From Clostridia bacterium (GTDB taxonomy: Bacteria; Bacillota; Clostridia; TANB77; CAG-508), in contig JAAWJM010000016.1 of the NCBI GenBank assembly GCA_022796855.1, positions 1-45,693 of the forward strand: 45,693 nucleotides of DNA. Direction: 5' to 3'. The translations under genes were made by a program, and so were the position numbers. Positions 17,972 through 27,199 of this stretch are shown here, piece after piece. Numbering within the stretch: position 1 is the stretch's first letter; each line of letters opens with the position of its first letter. Below the pieces are notes generated by a model. The model worked only from the letters and a program-made list of their open reading frames with translations, was not told the origin of the DNA and did not search any database.

Positions 17972-18799
17972 TTGGCAAAAAAAAGAATAGTCAATAAAAA
18001 GAAATTCATACGAGGAATTACGATTTTATTAATCGGTTTTATTCTCATAATCCTACTTTTGGTTATGATGATAAAAGGTATTATTTCCTTATTTACCAAG
18101 CCAAAAGACCAACCAAACGAATCGACTACCTCACAAACAAGTAACCAAGAAGAACCAATACCAAAAGGAAATACTGTAACCGTAGCGTCTACAACTACAC
18201 CACAAAAAACAGATGAAAATGACGAAGTATTAAGCCAGTGGAATTTGAAATTAGTTAATAAAGATCATTCAGTAGATAGAAGCTATGTACCAGAACTTGC
18301 CGAAATTGATGATGGTATCCAATTTGATAAAAGAGCCATATCGCATTTAAAAGAGATGATTAATGCCATGTATAAAGCAGACATTACCAAAATTTGGGTA
18401 CAATCAGCTTACCGAAGTTATGATAAACAAGAAGAGTTATTTAATCGAAAAGTAGAAGAATACAAAAAGCAAGGAAAAAAACAAGAAGAAGCGGAAAACT
18501 TAGCACAAACCATTGTACAAAGACCAGAAATGAGCGAGCACAATCTAGGATTAGCAGCAGACTTTAATACCGTTACCAATGAATTTGAAGAAACAAAAGC
18601 TTTTGAATGGTTACAAAAAAATGCACACAACTATGGTTTTATCCTACGTTATCCAAAGGACAAGCAAGACATTACAGGAATTACCTATGAATCATGGCAC
18701 TGGCGATATGTAGGAAAAGAACATGCCAAAGTAATGAAAGAAAAAGGGTATTGTTTAGAAGAATATATTAATTATTTAAAAGGTGTACAAGAAGTGTAG
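17972..18799 (+). CDS. M15-family D-Ala-D-Ala carboxypeptidase (VanY-like), membrane-anchored
   Basis: The 275-residue protein starts at TTG 17972 behind GAAGGTGAAGG. A basic N-terminus precedes one long membrane helix (ITILLIGFILIILLLVMMIK), then a Thr/Ser/Gln linker and the peptidase domain. Motifs: WVQSAYRSYDKQEELF, MSEHNLGLAADFNTV (zinc ligands His and Asp) and YESWHWRYVG (catalytic Glu/zinc His). These are the full set for M15B peptidases, which trim D-Ala from peptidoglycan stem peptides. It would act outside the membrane. Not in a van cluster, so a housekeeping wall role is likely. Confidence 0.92.
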   Translation: MAKKRIVNKKKFIRGITILLIGFILIILLLVMMIKGIISLFTKPKDQPNESTTSQTSNQEEPIPKGNTVTVASTTTPQKTDENDEVLSQWNLKLVNKDHSVDRSYVPELAEIDDGIQFDKRAISHLKEMINAMYKADITKIWVQSAYRSYDKQEELFNRKVEEYKKQGKKQEEAENLAQTIVQRPEMSEHNLGLAADFNTVTNEFEETKAFEWLQKNAHNYGFILRYPKDKQDITGITYESWHWRYVGKEHAKVMKEKGYCLEEYINYLKGVQEV

Positions 18800-18854
18800 G
18801 AAAAATAGCAAAAACTTATAAAATTTTAATACAATATAATGGGAGGTTAGATAA

Positions 18855-19163
18855 ATGAGTGAAAAAATTTATACAATAGAGGAAATAAAAGCAATATTAA
18901 CCCAAATACTAAAAAATAGTCCAGTATATAAGGTTGTTTTATTCGGTTCTTATGCAAAAAATTTAGCAAACCAAGATAGCGATTTAGATTTTGTAATTGA
19001 TTCACAAGAATGTTTAATGGGTTTTAAACTATATAGCGTTATAACGAAAATAGAAGAAGCATTTAAAAAACAAGTAGATGCATTTGAAAAGGCAGAAATT
19101 ATAGAAAATTCCAAAATCGATAAGGAAATAAAAGAAACGGGAGTGGTTGTTTATGAAAAATAA
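18855..19163 (+). CDS. mntA: MNT-type nucleotidyltransferase antitoxin
   Basis: The 102-residue protein has VVLFGSYAKNLANQDSDLDF at about residues 28-47, i.e. GSx10DxD, the minimal nucleotidyltransferase active site. In HEPN/MNT pairs the MNT protein neutralises the HEPN RNase by adding AMP to a tyrosine near its active site. It overlaps the HEPN gene by 11 bases, the standard arrangement. GGGAGG precedes ATG 18855. Confidence 0.85.
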   Translation: MSEKIYTIEEIKAILTQILKNSPVYKVVLFGSYAKNLANQDSDLDFVIDSQECLMGFKLYSVITKIEEAFKKQVDAFEKAEIIENSKIDKEIKETGVVVYEK

Positions 19164-19506
19164 GGAATATTTATCATTAATGAAAATGGTAGAATATATT
19201 GATAGAGCCGTACAATATACAAAAGGTTATACATTCAAGGAGTTTTCGGAAGATGATAAAACAATTGATGCAACCGTATTTTCAATTAGTCAAATAGGGG
19301 AATTAGTAAAGAATGTTTCAAGTGAAGTAATGGAAAAATATAATTTTATAGAGTGGAACATGATAAAAGGCTTACGAAATAGAATTGTGCATGATTATGA
19401 GGGAATCAGTTTAAAAAGTATTTGGTATGTAATAGAAAATGATATTTTGAAATTAAAAGAAGATATACAAAAAATTATAGCAACTGAAAGTATAGAAACG
19501 GAATAA
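19153..19506 (+). CDS. hepT: HEPN (DUF86/HepT) RNase toxin
   Basis: The 117-residue protein from ATG 19153 is chosen over TTG 19147 because GGGAGTGG is then better spaced. GLRNRIVHDYEGISLKSIWY contains the HEPN RX4-6H catalytic motif (RNRIVH) with the downstream Tyr that MNT AMPylates (HDY). It is the RNase partner of the overlapping MNT gene, forming a type VII toxin-antitoxin module. Both genes look intact. Confidence 0.87.
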   Translation: MKNKEYLSLMKMVEYIDRAVQYTKGYTFKEFSEDDKTIDATVFSISQIGELVKNVSSEVMEKYNFIEWNMIKGLRNRIVHDYEGISLKSIWYVIENDILKLKEDIQKIIATESIETE

Positions 19507-19515
19507 GTATTTTCT

Positions 19516-19542
19516 AAATAACCGTCAATGACGGTTTATTTG
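19516..19542 (+). terminator. Terminator after HEPN/MNT pair
   Basis: AAATAACCGTCA pairs directly with TGACGGTTTATTT. Confidence 0.7.
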
Positions 19543-19606
19543 TATTTATTGATATGAAAAATTAAGAAAGGAGAGTATGGTGTAAATATATCATACAAGA
19601 AAAAAG

Positions 19607-21163
19607 ATGACATTTGAACAATTAGAGTTAAACCAAAAAACGAAAAGAGCATTAGGGGATATGGGCTATATAAACCCTACACCAATTCAGGAACAGGCTA
19701 TTCCAATGGTATTAAAGGGAAGCGACTTAATTGGGCAATCAAAAACAGGAACAGGAAAAACTGCCTCCTATAGTTTACCAATGATTGAAAAAATCGATAT
19801 GGCAAATAAAAAAGTACAAGCTCTTGTGCTTTGTCCAACAAGAGAACTTGCCCTACAGGTGGCAGATGAGGTAAGAAAATTTCTAAAATACCAAGAAGGC
19901 ATAAAAACAATTGCAATTTATGGAGGACAATCCATTGATACCCAAATTAAAATGCTAAAAAAGGGAGTACAAATTGTAATAGGAACACCAGGAAGAATCC
20001 TAGACCATATGAGAAGAAAAACACTAAAACTAGACCAAGTAACAATGTGTGTATTAGATGAAGCAGATGAAATGCTAAACATGGGGTTTGAAGAGGATAT
20101 AGAAGCTATTTTAAAAGAAGTATCAAAGCCAAGACAGACCGTATTATTTTCAGCAACCATGAATAAGAAAATTTTAGACATTACGAAAAAATATTTAGTC
20201 AATCCAAAAAAAGTAAAAATTCCGGCAGAGGAACTAACGGTAAATGAAATTGAACAAATTTCAATTTCCATGAAAGAAGCAATGAAAAGTGAAACCCTTA
20301 TGAGACTAATTGAAATTTACCGACCTCAAAAAGCAATCGTTTTTTGTAATACGAAGAAAAGAGTGGATGATTTAATTGAAGTGTTAAAACAAAACAATTA
20401 CAAAGCAGAAGCCTTACATGGAGACATTAAACAATCCACAAGAGAAAGAATTATGAAACGAATGCGAAAGGGAGAATTCCAAATTCTAGTAGCCACTGAT
20501 GTGGTAGCAAGAGGAATTGATATACAAGATGTGGAACTAGTATTAAATTATGATGTACCACAAGAAGAGGAATACTATGTGCATCGTATTGGAAGAACAG
20601 GAAGAAATGGAAATACTGGTAAGGCTTTTACCTTTGTCGTAGGAAAAGAAAAAAGTAAACTGCAAAGCATTAAAAAATATACAAAAGCAAGAATTAAAGA
20701 AGGAAGTATTCCAACTCTTGCACAAATAAACCAGATTCGAAATGCAAAAGCAATCGAAAAAATTCAAAAAGTAATTGATAAAAAAGAATTTTCCAATGAA
20801 GAAATCCTAACGGAATTATTACAAAAAAATAAGATAGAAGAAATCGCAAAAGCCCTAATCACCATACAGTATGGAAAACCGAAAGCAGAAAAAGTAAATG
20901 AAATTGCAATCAAAACCAAAAGCGGAGATATTGTAAAACTATTTTTCAATTTAGGGAAAAAAGACAATATGAAAGTAAAAGACTTTGTAGGAAGCATTGC
21001 AGCGAACTGTGGCATACAGGGTCAGAACATTGGAAAAATTAATATATTAGATAAATTTTCTTTTGTAGAAGTACCAAGTGAGTATGTAGAAGATGTACTA
21101 CAAGGGATGAAAGGAAAACAAATAAAAGGCAGAAATTGCAATGTGGAGATTGCGGGGAAGTAA
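19607..21163 (+). CDS. DEAD-box ATP-dependent RNA helicase
   Basis: The 518-residue protein has the Q motif (TPIQEQAIP), motif I GQSKTGTGKTA, PTRELALQV, VLDEADEMLNMGF, SAT, then VATDVVARGIDIQ and HRIGRTGRNGN, in order. The C-terminus has a DbpA-type RNA-binding domain (VKLFFNLGKKDNMKVKDFVG to RNCNVEIAGK), as in CshA/DeaD proteins. Role: RNA unwinding in ribosome assembly and mRNA decay. Upstream, GAAAGGAGAGT leads to a mini-frame ATG-GTG-TAA at about 19577 before ATG 19607, whose own ribosome site is weak; that leader may matter for regulation. Confidence 0.95.
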   Translation: MTFEQLELNQKTKRALGDMGYINPTPIQEQAIPMVLKGSDLIGQSKTGTGKTASYSLPMIEKIDMANKKVQALVLCPTRELALQVADEVRKFLKYQEGIKTIAIYGGQSIDTQIKMLKKGVQIVIGTPGRILDHMRRKTLKLDQVTMCVLDEADEMLNMGFEEDIEAILKEVSKPRQTVLFSATMNKKILDITKKYLVNPKKVKIPAEELTVNEIEQISISMKEAMKSETLMRLIEIYRPQKAIVFCNTKKRVDDLIEVLKQNNYKAEALHGDIKQSTRERIMKRMRKGEFQILVATDVVARGIDIQDVELVLNYDVPQEEEYYVHRIGRTGRNGNTGKAFTFVVGKEKSKLQSIKKYTKARIKEGSIPTLAQINQIRNAKAIEKIQKVIDKKEFSNEEILTELLQKNKIEEIAKALITIQYGKPKAEKVNEIAIKTKSGDIVKLFFNLGKKDNMKVKDFVGSIAANCGIQGQNIGKINILDKFSFVEVPSEYVEDVLQGMKGKQIKGRNCNVEIAGK

Positions 21164-21165
21164 AT

Positions 21166-21195
21166 TTGACGAAACCTGTAAAAATATGGTATACT
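21166..21195 (+). promoter_or_regulatory. SigA-type promoter of glycosyltransferase gene
   Basis: TTGACG (21166-21171), 18 bases, TATACT (21190-21195). Confidence 0.7.
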
Positions 21196-21239
21196 AAAAG
21201 GTGTATATGTAATAAATTATGAAAAAAAGGGGAATAAGA

Positions 21240-21893
21240 ATGCAAAATTCCAATGAAGTAACGGTTATTATACCAGCATTTAATGAAGAGAAAACAATAA
21301 TGAAAGTAATTGATAAAATAAATACTAGTGCAGTAAAGGCAAATATAATTGTAGTAAATAATGCTTCTACAGATAAAACGGCAGAGTTAGCAAAAGGTAA
21401 AGGTGTTCAAGTAATTGAATGTAAGGAACAAGGCAAAGGATATGCAATGGAAACAGGTATTCAATATGTTAATACTAAGATTACCCTATTTATTGATGGA
21501 GATTTAGAAATACATGATAAAGATGTAATTCAAGATATGATTGATCCCATTATAGAAGAAGATGTTGATTTTGTGAAGTCAGCATTTACTAGAGAAGGTG
21601 GAAGAGTGACAGAACTAGTAGCAAAACCGTTATTAGAATTACTATTCCCACATATGTTTAAATTTGAGCAACCATTAAGTGGAATTATAGCAGGTAAAAC
21701 AGAATTTTTTAAAAAAATTACGTTTGAAAAAGATTATGGAGTGGATATAGGAATATTATTGGATATGCTTGCGTTAGGAGCCAGAATAGAAGAAAAGCAC
21801 ATTGGTAAGGTAGATAATAATTCCAAATCATGGGAATCATTAAATGACATGTCAAAGCAAGTTATGAAGGCGATATTAAAGAGAAAAAAGTAA
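21240..21893 (+). CDS. Family 2 glycosyltransferase, GpgS-like
   Basis: ATG 21240 follows AAAGGGGA and puts the GT-A fold (VTVIIPAFNEEKTIMKVIDK) at the start; an upstream frame from 21219 is unlikely. VVNNASTDKTAELAKGKGVQ, EQGKGYAMETGIQ and FIDGDLEI carry the nucleotide-sugar site. SGIIAGKTEFF followed by DYGVDIGILLDMLALGARIE resembles glucosyl-3-phosphoglycerate synthases and related enzymes. The protein is 217 residues and soluble. Substrate is not certain. Confidence 0.8.
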   Translation: MQNSNEVTVIIPAFNEEKTIMKVIDKINTSAVKANIIVVNNASTDKTAELAKGKGVQVIECKEQGKGYAMETGIQYVNTKITLFIDGDLEIHDKDVIQDMIDPIIEEDVDFVKSAFTREGGRVTELVAKPLLELLFPHMFKFEQPLSGIIAGKTEFFKKITFEKDYGVDIGILLDMLALGARIEEKHIGKVDNNSKSWESLNDMSKQVMKAILKRKK

Positions 21894-21907
21894 AAAATGC
21901 AGAAGTA

Positions 21908-21942
21908 TAGAAAAAGACCGCACATAGTGCGGTTATCTTATT
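21908..21942. terminator. Bidirectional terminator between converging genes
   Basis: ACCGCAC-ATA-GTGCGGT. The A-run on the left gives a T-run for the minus-strand genes; the right side (TTATCTT) is weaker for the plus strand. Confidence 0.65.
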
Positions 21943-22776
21943 TTATAGAGTTAATTGGCTATCTATCAATTTATTATCTATTAAATTTCTATCTGTTAAT
22001 ACTCTATCCAATCTAGCCAATAATCTATTTTTTTGTTGTTTAATTCTTGCTTTTAAAAGAGGAATATCTTCTGGGCTAATTACATTAGCAAGATTAGATA
22101 AATTTTCTATACAAGTTACAGAATCACGAACCTGTTTAAACTGATTTTTAGATGCGTTACTTCCTTGTCTACCACTTGTATAAGTATGAGTAATAAAATT
22201 AGCAATTTTATAGGAATTTGCCTTAGAAATTGCATGAAAGACAAAAGGAACATCCTCATATATTACATTTTGAGGGAAAAATATAGAATTATTTAGTATA
22301 AATTGTCTATTCCAACATTTGCTCCATGCATTTGTATATTTATCTTCAGCTAATTTATATTCTCTAGCACAGTTTTGCTCATTAGGAAGAAATACAAAAT
22401 TTCTACTTCCTACCATATTAAACCCTAAATAAACAATGTCAGGAGTTTCGTCAGATATTAGAGTATCTAATTTAGATAATATAGTATTGTCATATAGAAT
22501 ATCATCAGAATCCAAAAACAGTAAATATTCACCTTGTGCTACCTTTACTCCTTCATTTCTAGCACCGCCTAATCCTAGATTATGGGAATTTTGAATAAAA
22601 TGGATATTCTCTTTAAATTGGTTGATTTTTTCTAGTGTTTTTCCATGATCAGTTGAACAATCTTCTACGATAATTAGTTCGTAATTTTTAGAAGTTTGAT
22701 TTAACACACTTAAAATTGAATTTTCTATATATTCTGCAACATTGTAGGCAGGCATTATGATACTAAATTTTTTCAT
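21943..22776 (-). CDS. Family 2 glycosyltransferase
   Basis: The protein from ATG 22776 (after AAAGGAG) starts MKKFSIIMPAYNVAEYIENS, the canonical GT2 opening, then LIIVEDCSTDHGKTLE, GLGGARNEGVKVAQGEYLLF and LDSDD, the DxD-type metal site. Length 277 residues. The C-terminal 100 residues are helical and family-variable. It overlaps the end of the phosphatase gene upstream by 14 bases, so the two form an operon. Likely role is capsule, teichoic acid or glycan synthesis; the acceptor is not predictable. Confidence 0.88.
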   Translation of the reverse strand: MKKFSIIMPAYNVAEYIENSILSVLNQTSKNYELIIVEDCSTDHGKTLEKINQFKENIHFIQNSHNLGLGGARNEGVKVAQGEYLLFLDSDDILYDNTILSKLDTLISDETPDIVYLGFNMVGSRNFVFLPNEQNCAREYKLAEDKYTNAWSKCWNRQFILNNSIFFPQNVIYEDVPFVFHAISKANSYKIANFITHTYTSGRQGSNASKNQFKQVRDSVTCIENLSNLANVISPEDIPLLKARIKQQKNRLLARLDRVLTDRNLIDNKLIDSQLTL

Positions 22777-23332
22777 ACAAAGGACTCCTTTTATTATAAC
22801 TTTTATATTGGCAATTATCAAAAGCTAGGTTTATTAGCTTGTTATCCTTTGGGATACCATGAAAGTAACATTCGATAGCAATTACAATAGCACTATGTGT
22901 TATTAACAAAACATTTTTATGGGTATAGTTTTCTAGTAAATGATCAAGAAAATGGTATACTCTTCTAAATACAGTTTGAATTGGTTCTACATTATGGTTT
23001 GAATAGTTTTTAGAGTAGTCTAATAATAAATCATTATTACAATCTGTAAATTTTGAAGGAGATTGTCCTTCTAGATCACCAAAAGAACGTTCAATTAAAC
23101 TATCATCGATTACAATAGAAGGAGTTTTGGTAGAGAGACAAATTTTTGCGGTGTTATAAGCTCGACTTAAAGGTGAGGAGAAAACAATGTCAAAATGAAT
23201 GCCTTTTAAATTTTCTTTTAAGTTAGAGGCTTGCATAATCCCAGTTGAGTTTAAAGGAATATCAGTATGACCTTGATAAAGCCCCTTTACATTCCAATCA
23301 GTTTGCCCATGGCGAACGACATAAATACTCAT
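22763..23332 (-). CDS. Histidine phosphatase (phosphoglycerate-mutase superfamily)
   Basis: The 189-residue protein starts MSIYVVRHGQTDWN, with the catalytic RHG at residues 7-9. YQGHTDIPLNSTG, FSSPLSRAYNTAKICL and the second catalytic His in LLITHSAIVIAIECY complete the set. Members include CobC-type phosphatases, cofactor-dependent mutases and broad phosphatases. Its pairing with a glycosyltransferase suggests a sugar phosphate substrate, which is inference. Confidence 0.9.
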   Translation of the reverse strand: MSIYVVRHGQTDWNVKGLYQGHTDIPLNSTGIMQASNLKENLKGIHFDIVFSSPLSRAYNTAKICLSTKTPSIVIDDSLIERSFGDLEGQSPSKFTDCNNDLLLDYSKNYSNHNVEPIQTVFRRVYHFLDHLLENYTHKNVLLITHSAIVIAIECYFHGIPKDNKLINLAFDNCQYKSYNKRSPLYEKI

Positions 23333-23447
23333 TTTATTCCCTCATTTCCAATTGTAATATAAAAAGTATATCATAAAGTATAAAAAAAAGCAAGATTTTA
23401 AGAGTTTAATTGACTAAATTCTTAAGAAAATACAAAGAATTTAAGCC

Positions 23448-23476
23448 TTTACAATTCTGGTTATGTATAATATAAT
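23448..23476 (+). promoter_or_regulatory. SigA-type promoter of glycosyltransferase-like gene
   Basis: TTTACA (23448-23453), 17 bases, TATAAT (23471-23476), 36 bases before ATG 23513. This supports 23513 as the real start. Confidence 0.7.
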
Positions 23477-23512
23477 ATAGAAATAAATGATAAGATAAAG
23501 AAGGTAATAAAA

Positions 23513-24743
23513 ATGCGGTAAAACAATTGAATTTGGTATTGGTTTTGTAACAGGAAGACCAAATGTATGTAAAATTATTAATGCCTATTATCAAGATATA
23601 ATGAATCAAGTATCGAATATGGAAAGACCAGTAAATATTACAATATTTATTTTGTTTGATCTTGGATATCAATATACCAAAAGAACAGATTTTTACAATA
23701 TCATACCACAAGCCTATAAAAATATTAAAATTAAATATATTACACCAGAGGATATTGAGGAAGAAAAGAAAATTTTAGTATCAAGATATGATTTGAAAAA
23801 AGATGAAGTGGAGTTAATATTGGGGCATGGACATGCCAAAGGAAGAAATACAGTAATGTATTTTGCCCTAAAACGAAAAATGGATTATTTGCTATTTTGG
23901 GATGATGACGAATACCCATTAGCAGTAGTAAAAAATGAAGATAAAACATTGGAATGGAGAAAGCAAAATAATGTTCAAGACCATATCCATTATATTGAAA
24001 AAGCAGATATTACAATTGGACATCATTGTGGATACATTTCTCCTATACCATATATGCAAATAGGAGATGACATTACAGAAGAGGCATTTCGAGAATATAT
24101 TGAAGGGATTAGTAATGATATTGTAAATTGGGATAATATTAAAGAAAGATTCCAAAAAGATAGTGGAGTTACTTATGCTAAAAAAGAAATTTTAGAGGGA
24201 AAACCATACGAAATTGAATTTGATGGTACAGGAAAATGGATAGCAGGTTCAACCTTATGTTTAAATTTAAAATCGTTAGATAAAATTCCAGCCTTTTATA
24301 ATCCCAAAGGAGCAAGAGGGGAAGATACCTTTTTTTCTACTTTATTAAAGGAAGCAAAGGTTTTGCGAATTCCTACCTATCATTTTCATGATGGATTTTT
24401 GAAATATACACAAATTATGAGAGAAAGAATGCCGAAACATTTGAGAAAAATTAATGTAGATGAAGATACCATAGAACATCGTTTTAAACAAGCATCTTTA
24501 GGATGGATTAAATATAAGCCATTATTGATGTACATAAAGCAAAAAGAACACTATAAAGAAAATATATTAGAAGTAAAACAAAAATTAGAAAAGAGCATAC
24601 CGCAAATAGACCAATTATTTGAAAATACGGATTTTAGAGAATTAATTATGGCATTAGAAGAGGCAGATGAGAATGTAAAAAAGCATCATAAAGAATATTT
24701 GAAAACGAACGAAGTTTGGAATAAAATAAAACATTTAATATAA
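23513..24743 (+). CDS. Glycosyltransferase-like protein, +1 frameshift at the second codon (CGG)
   Basis: The only ATG with a good promoter and ribosome site (AAGAAGG) is 23513, but the zero frame reads ATG-CGG-TAA. Skipping C23516 gives MGKTIEFGIGFVTGRPNVCK, then IINAYYQDIMNQ, in frame with the remaining 380 residues (409 in all). LLFWDDDEYPLAVVKN gives a GT-A DxD-type site, GYISPIPYMQIGDD and GTGKWIAGSTLCLNL follow, and ARGEDTFFSTLLKEA resembles the acceptor-loop ED motif of GT2-like enzymes. Exact family unknown. Starting instead at ATG 23601 would lose the conserved first strand and has no ribosome site. Confidence 0.72.
23516..23518 (+). other. CGG +1 frameshift site directly after a start codon
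   Basis: Context ATG-CGG-TAA. Dropping the C gives ATG-GGT-AAA (Met-Gly-Lys). In the zero frame the product would be only fMet-Arg. Confidence 0.75.
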
Positions 24744-24831
24744 CTTTATTTTAAAGCGGATATAGGATAAAATATTTAAAATAGAGGTGTCAAATAAAAT
24801 CTCTTACAAAATTGAGATAGGAGACTAGATT

Positions 24832-26328
24832 ATGAAAAAGAGACTAACCAGTGCTATATGCGTATTTCTTATAATAGTGATGATAACAACAATGGTACAA
24901 GCGGTAAATGATATTCGTTTAAAAATCACCTTACCGCAAGATTATATCACGCAAACTCCGCAAGATGAAGACATGAAACAATATTATATACAAAATCATA
25001 TTTATTTGCATGCAGTAAATGAGAAGAAGGATGAATCGGTAATTGTCGTGCAATTAGAAAATGATTTTACAAAACGAATTACGAATTTGGCTGAGTTAAA
25101 TGAACAAAATAGGAATACCATATTAGAACAATATAATAAAGAAAAAGAACAAGAAGGGCAAGCAATTTTAAAACAAGAAACCTATCAAAAAGGGGACTTG
25201 TTGTTTATTGATACGGTTTTTGAACAGGCATCAGAACAAAGAAAAGTACAAGTGGAAGAATATTATACGATTGTTGAGGGAAAGGCAGTTGTGATTTCTG
25301 TTCATTTTTTAGAAAAGCAAGTGGATACCGATAAGGTAAGACAAATGATCGATAGTGTGGAAATTTCAAAAAAAGAAACAACTCAAGGAATCAATCATGG
25401 ATATGTATGGGGAATGTTTGGTTTTGCGATTGTTCTTATGGTTTTGTATATTAGAAAACAAACAAAAATGAAAATAAATCTTGCAAAACATGAGGAGAAA
25501 TCAATATTAGCAAGAATAGAAAAGCGTTTAAATGGTGTAATGCAATACGATCAATTCAAAGGGGGGCTTTTATTATTTGTTGTTACGCTTATTGTAAATA
25601 GTATTAACTTATGTTACACAAGCTTTCAAATGTTAATACAATATCGATGGTTACAAGGTTATACAATGGCTTATAAAATCTATATAGGACTTGTATTATT
25701 ACAAAATCTACTACAATTAATAGGGCTTATCTATATTGCCTATTGGTTAACCAAAAGACAACCAGAAACGATTAGAAGAGTACAAAAAACGTTTTTAGGA
25801 ATGTTAATAGGAGTTACTATTTTAACAGTAATTCGATTAGTTTTACAAGCAAGTATGAAAATGAGTGAAGATTTTATTGCATATAGCATTTCAGAAATGA
25901 AAATATTAGTAAAAAGTATTTTATATCTTTTTGTATGGTATTTGTACTACAAAAATTCGATACGTGTGTCTATTTATTACAAAGAAAGAAGTTTACAACA
26001 AATCATAGAAGAGCCAAAAAAAGGATACCAAACTAATCTAGTCAATAAAAGAATCATGGAAGTAAAAATAATCGATTATTTTACTACCCAAAAAGCCTTT
26101 GATTATGCAAGTGGTATTTATATCAACCAATTACCAAAAGAATATGCACGAAATATAGCATTATCAGACTTAACTTCAAAGAAGATAATAAAACTAAAAC
26201 GAGCCAAGTATTACCTAAACCAAAAGAATTTAGAAAATCCAAAAATGGAAACAAGAAAAGCAACAAAAACAGTAGCACTTATGGTGGTGATTTATGTGTT
26301 AGTTGTACTTTTAATTAGTACCATATAA
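24832..26328 (+). CDS. Multi-pass membrane protein of unknown function
   Basis: The 498-residue protein has a signal peptide (MKKRLTSAICVFLIIVMITT, then MVQA) and an extracytoplasmic domain of about 165 residues. One membrane helix follows (YVWGMFGFAIVLMVLYI), then a loop and a DUF2569-like four-helix bundle (GGLLLFVVTLIVNSINLCYT, LLQNLLQLIGLIYIAYWLTK and two more) at about 245-380. A basic cytosolic stretch and a C-terminal helix (VALMVVIYVLVVLLISTI) complete it. I do not recognise a function. ATG 24832 follows GATAGGAG. A strong terminator follows. Confidence 0.6.
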   Translation: MKKRLTSAICVFLIIVMITTMVQAVNDIRLKITLPQDYITQTPQDEDMKQYYIQNHIYLHAVNEKKDESVIVVQLENDFTKRITNLAELNEQNRNTILEQYNKEKEQEGQAILKQETYQKGDLLFIDTVFEQASEQRKVQVEEYYTIVEGKAVVISVHFLEKQVDTDKVRQMIDSVEISKKETTQGINHGYVWGMFGFAIVLMVLYIRKQTKMKINLAKHEEKSILARIEKRLNGVMQYDQFKGGLLLFVVTLIVNSINLCYTSFQMLIQYRWLQGYTMAYKIYIGLVLLQNLLQLIGLIYIAYWLTKRQPETIRRVQKTFLGMLIGVTILTVIRLVLQASMKMSEDFIAYSISEMKILVKSILYLFVWYLYYKNSIRVSIYYKERSLQQIIEEPKKGYQTNLVNKRIMEVKIIDYFTTQKAFDYASGIYINQLPKEYARNIALSDLTSKKIIKLKRAKYYLNQKNLENPKMETRKATKTVALMVVIYVLVVLLISTI

Positions 26329-26336
26329 AGCAAAAT

Positions 26337-26384
26337 AAACACTCTTAAAGGATATTTCATACAATACCTTTAAGAGGTGTTTTT
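26337..26384 (+). terminator. Rho-independent terminator after membrane protein gene
   Basis: ACACTCTTAAAGG pairs with CCTTTAAGAGGTGT, then TTTT. Confidence 0.8.
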
Positions 26385-26522
26385 ATGAGAATAGAAACAT
26401 ACAATCGAGAACAAGTTAAACAATATGCCAAAAAATGGGCATATTTAAGAAATCCACAGTTGATTCGTATGCAAGAAGGCTATCAAGCTATCAATATGAA
26501 AAAATGCGTATGCTCCATATAG
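26385..26522 (+). pseudogene. N-terminal fragment of a putative amidase (Amidase_6) domain protein
   Basis: ATG 26385 opens 45 residues, MRIETYNREQVKQYAKKWAY, then LRNP, before losing similarity and stopping at TAG. Amidase_6 proteins begin with this pattern (YNR..AV.YA..WA..RNP..Y) and continue to GGDCTNFxSQ, which holds the catalytic Cys and is absent here. It is therefore a truncated remnant. It follows directly on a terminator hairpin. Confidence 0.5.
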
Positions 26523-26617
26523 AGGGAGTACGAAAATGGTAAAAATGATAAAAATAGCTTGTAAAATAGAAAAAAACGAGGTAAAATAAATAAGCAAATA
26601 AGAAAAAGGAGTAGAGC

Positions 26618-27199
26618 ATGTATTTAATAGTAGGGCTTGGAAATCCAGAGGAGGAGTATAAGAGAACAAGACATAATATGGGGTTTGATGTGGTAAACGA
26701 AATTGCTAGCCGATATATGGTTTTTTTGGAACGAAAAAAGTTTGATGCCATTTATGGAGAAGCGATAATAGAAGGGCAAAAAGTGATGCTGATCAAACCA
26801 CAAACCTATATGAATTTAAGTGGAGTAGCTGTAAAGCAATTTGTGGATTTTTATAAGGTTCCTGTGGAGCAAGTAATTGTAGTTTATGATGATATGGATA
26901 TTGAAAAAGGAACCATGAAAATACGAAAAAAAGGTGGAGCAGGAAGTCATAATGGAATGAAGTCGGTTATTTCACAAATAGGAAGTGAAGGGTTTCCAAG
27001 GATTCGTATTGGAATTGGAGCACCACTACACCCACATGATAGAATAAATTATGTGTTAGAAAAGCTTTCAAAAGAAGAATATACTATATTAGAACAAGGA
27101 ATTCAAAAAGCAAGTATGGCAATTATCGATATGTTAAAAAGTGGAATTGACCATGCAATGAATCAATATAATGAAACAATCAGAAAGGAAACTAGATGA
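26618..27199 (+). CDS. pth: Peptidyl-tRNA hydrolase
   Basis: The 193-residue protein starts MYLIVGLGNPEEEYKRTRHN, with conserved Asn and catalytic His in RHN. KPQTYMNLSG, VVYDDMDIEKGTMKIRKKGG, AGSHNGMKSVISQIGSEGFP and RIRIGIG follow. All active-site residues of Pth are present. It frees tRNA from peptidyl-tRNA released by stalled or drop-off ribosomes, which may matter in a genome with frequent slow or shifted decoding. AAAAAGGAG precedes the ATG. It overlaps the RNase gene by four bases. Confidence 0.96.
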   Translation: MYLIVGLGNPEEEYKRTRHNMGFDVVNEIASRYMVFLERKKFDAIYGEAIIEGQKVMLIKPQTYMNLSGVAVKQFVDFYKVPVEQVIVVYDDMDIEKGTMKIRKKGGAGSHNGMKSVISQIGSEGFPRIRIGIGAPLHPHDRINYVLEKLSKEEYTILEQGIQKASMAIIDMLKSGIDHAMNQYNETIRKETR

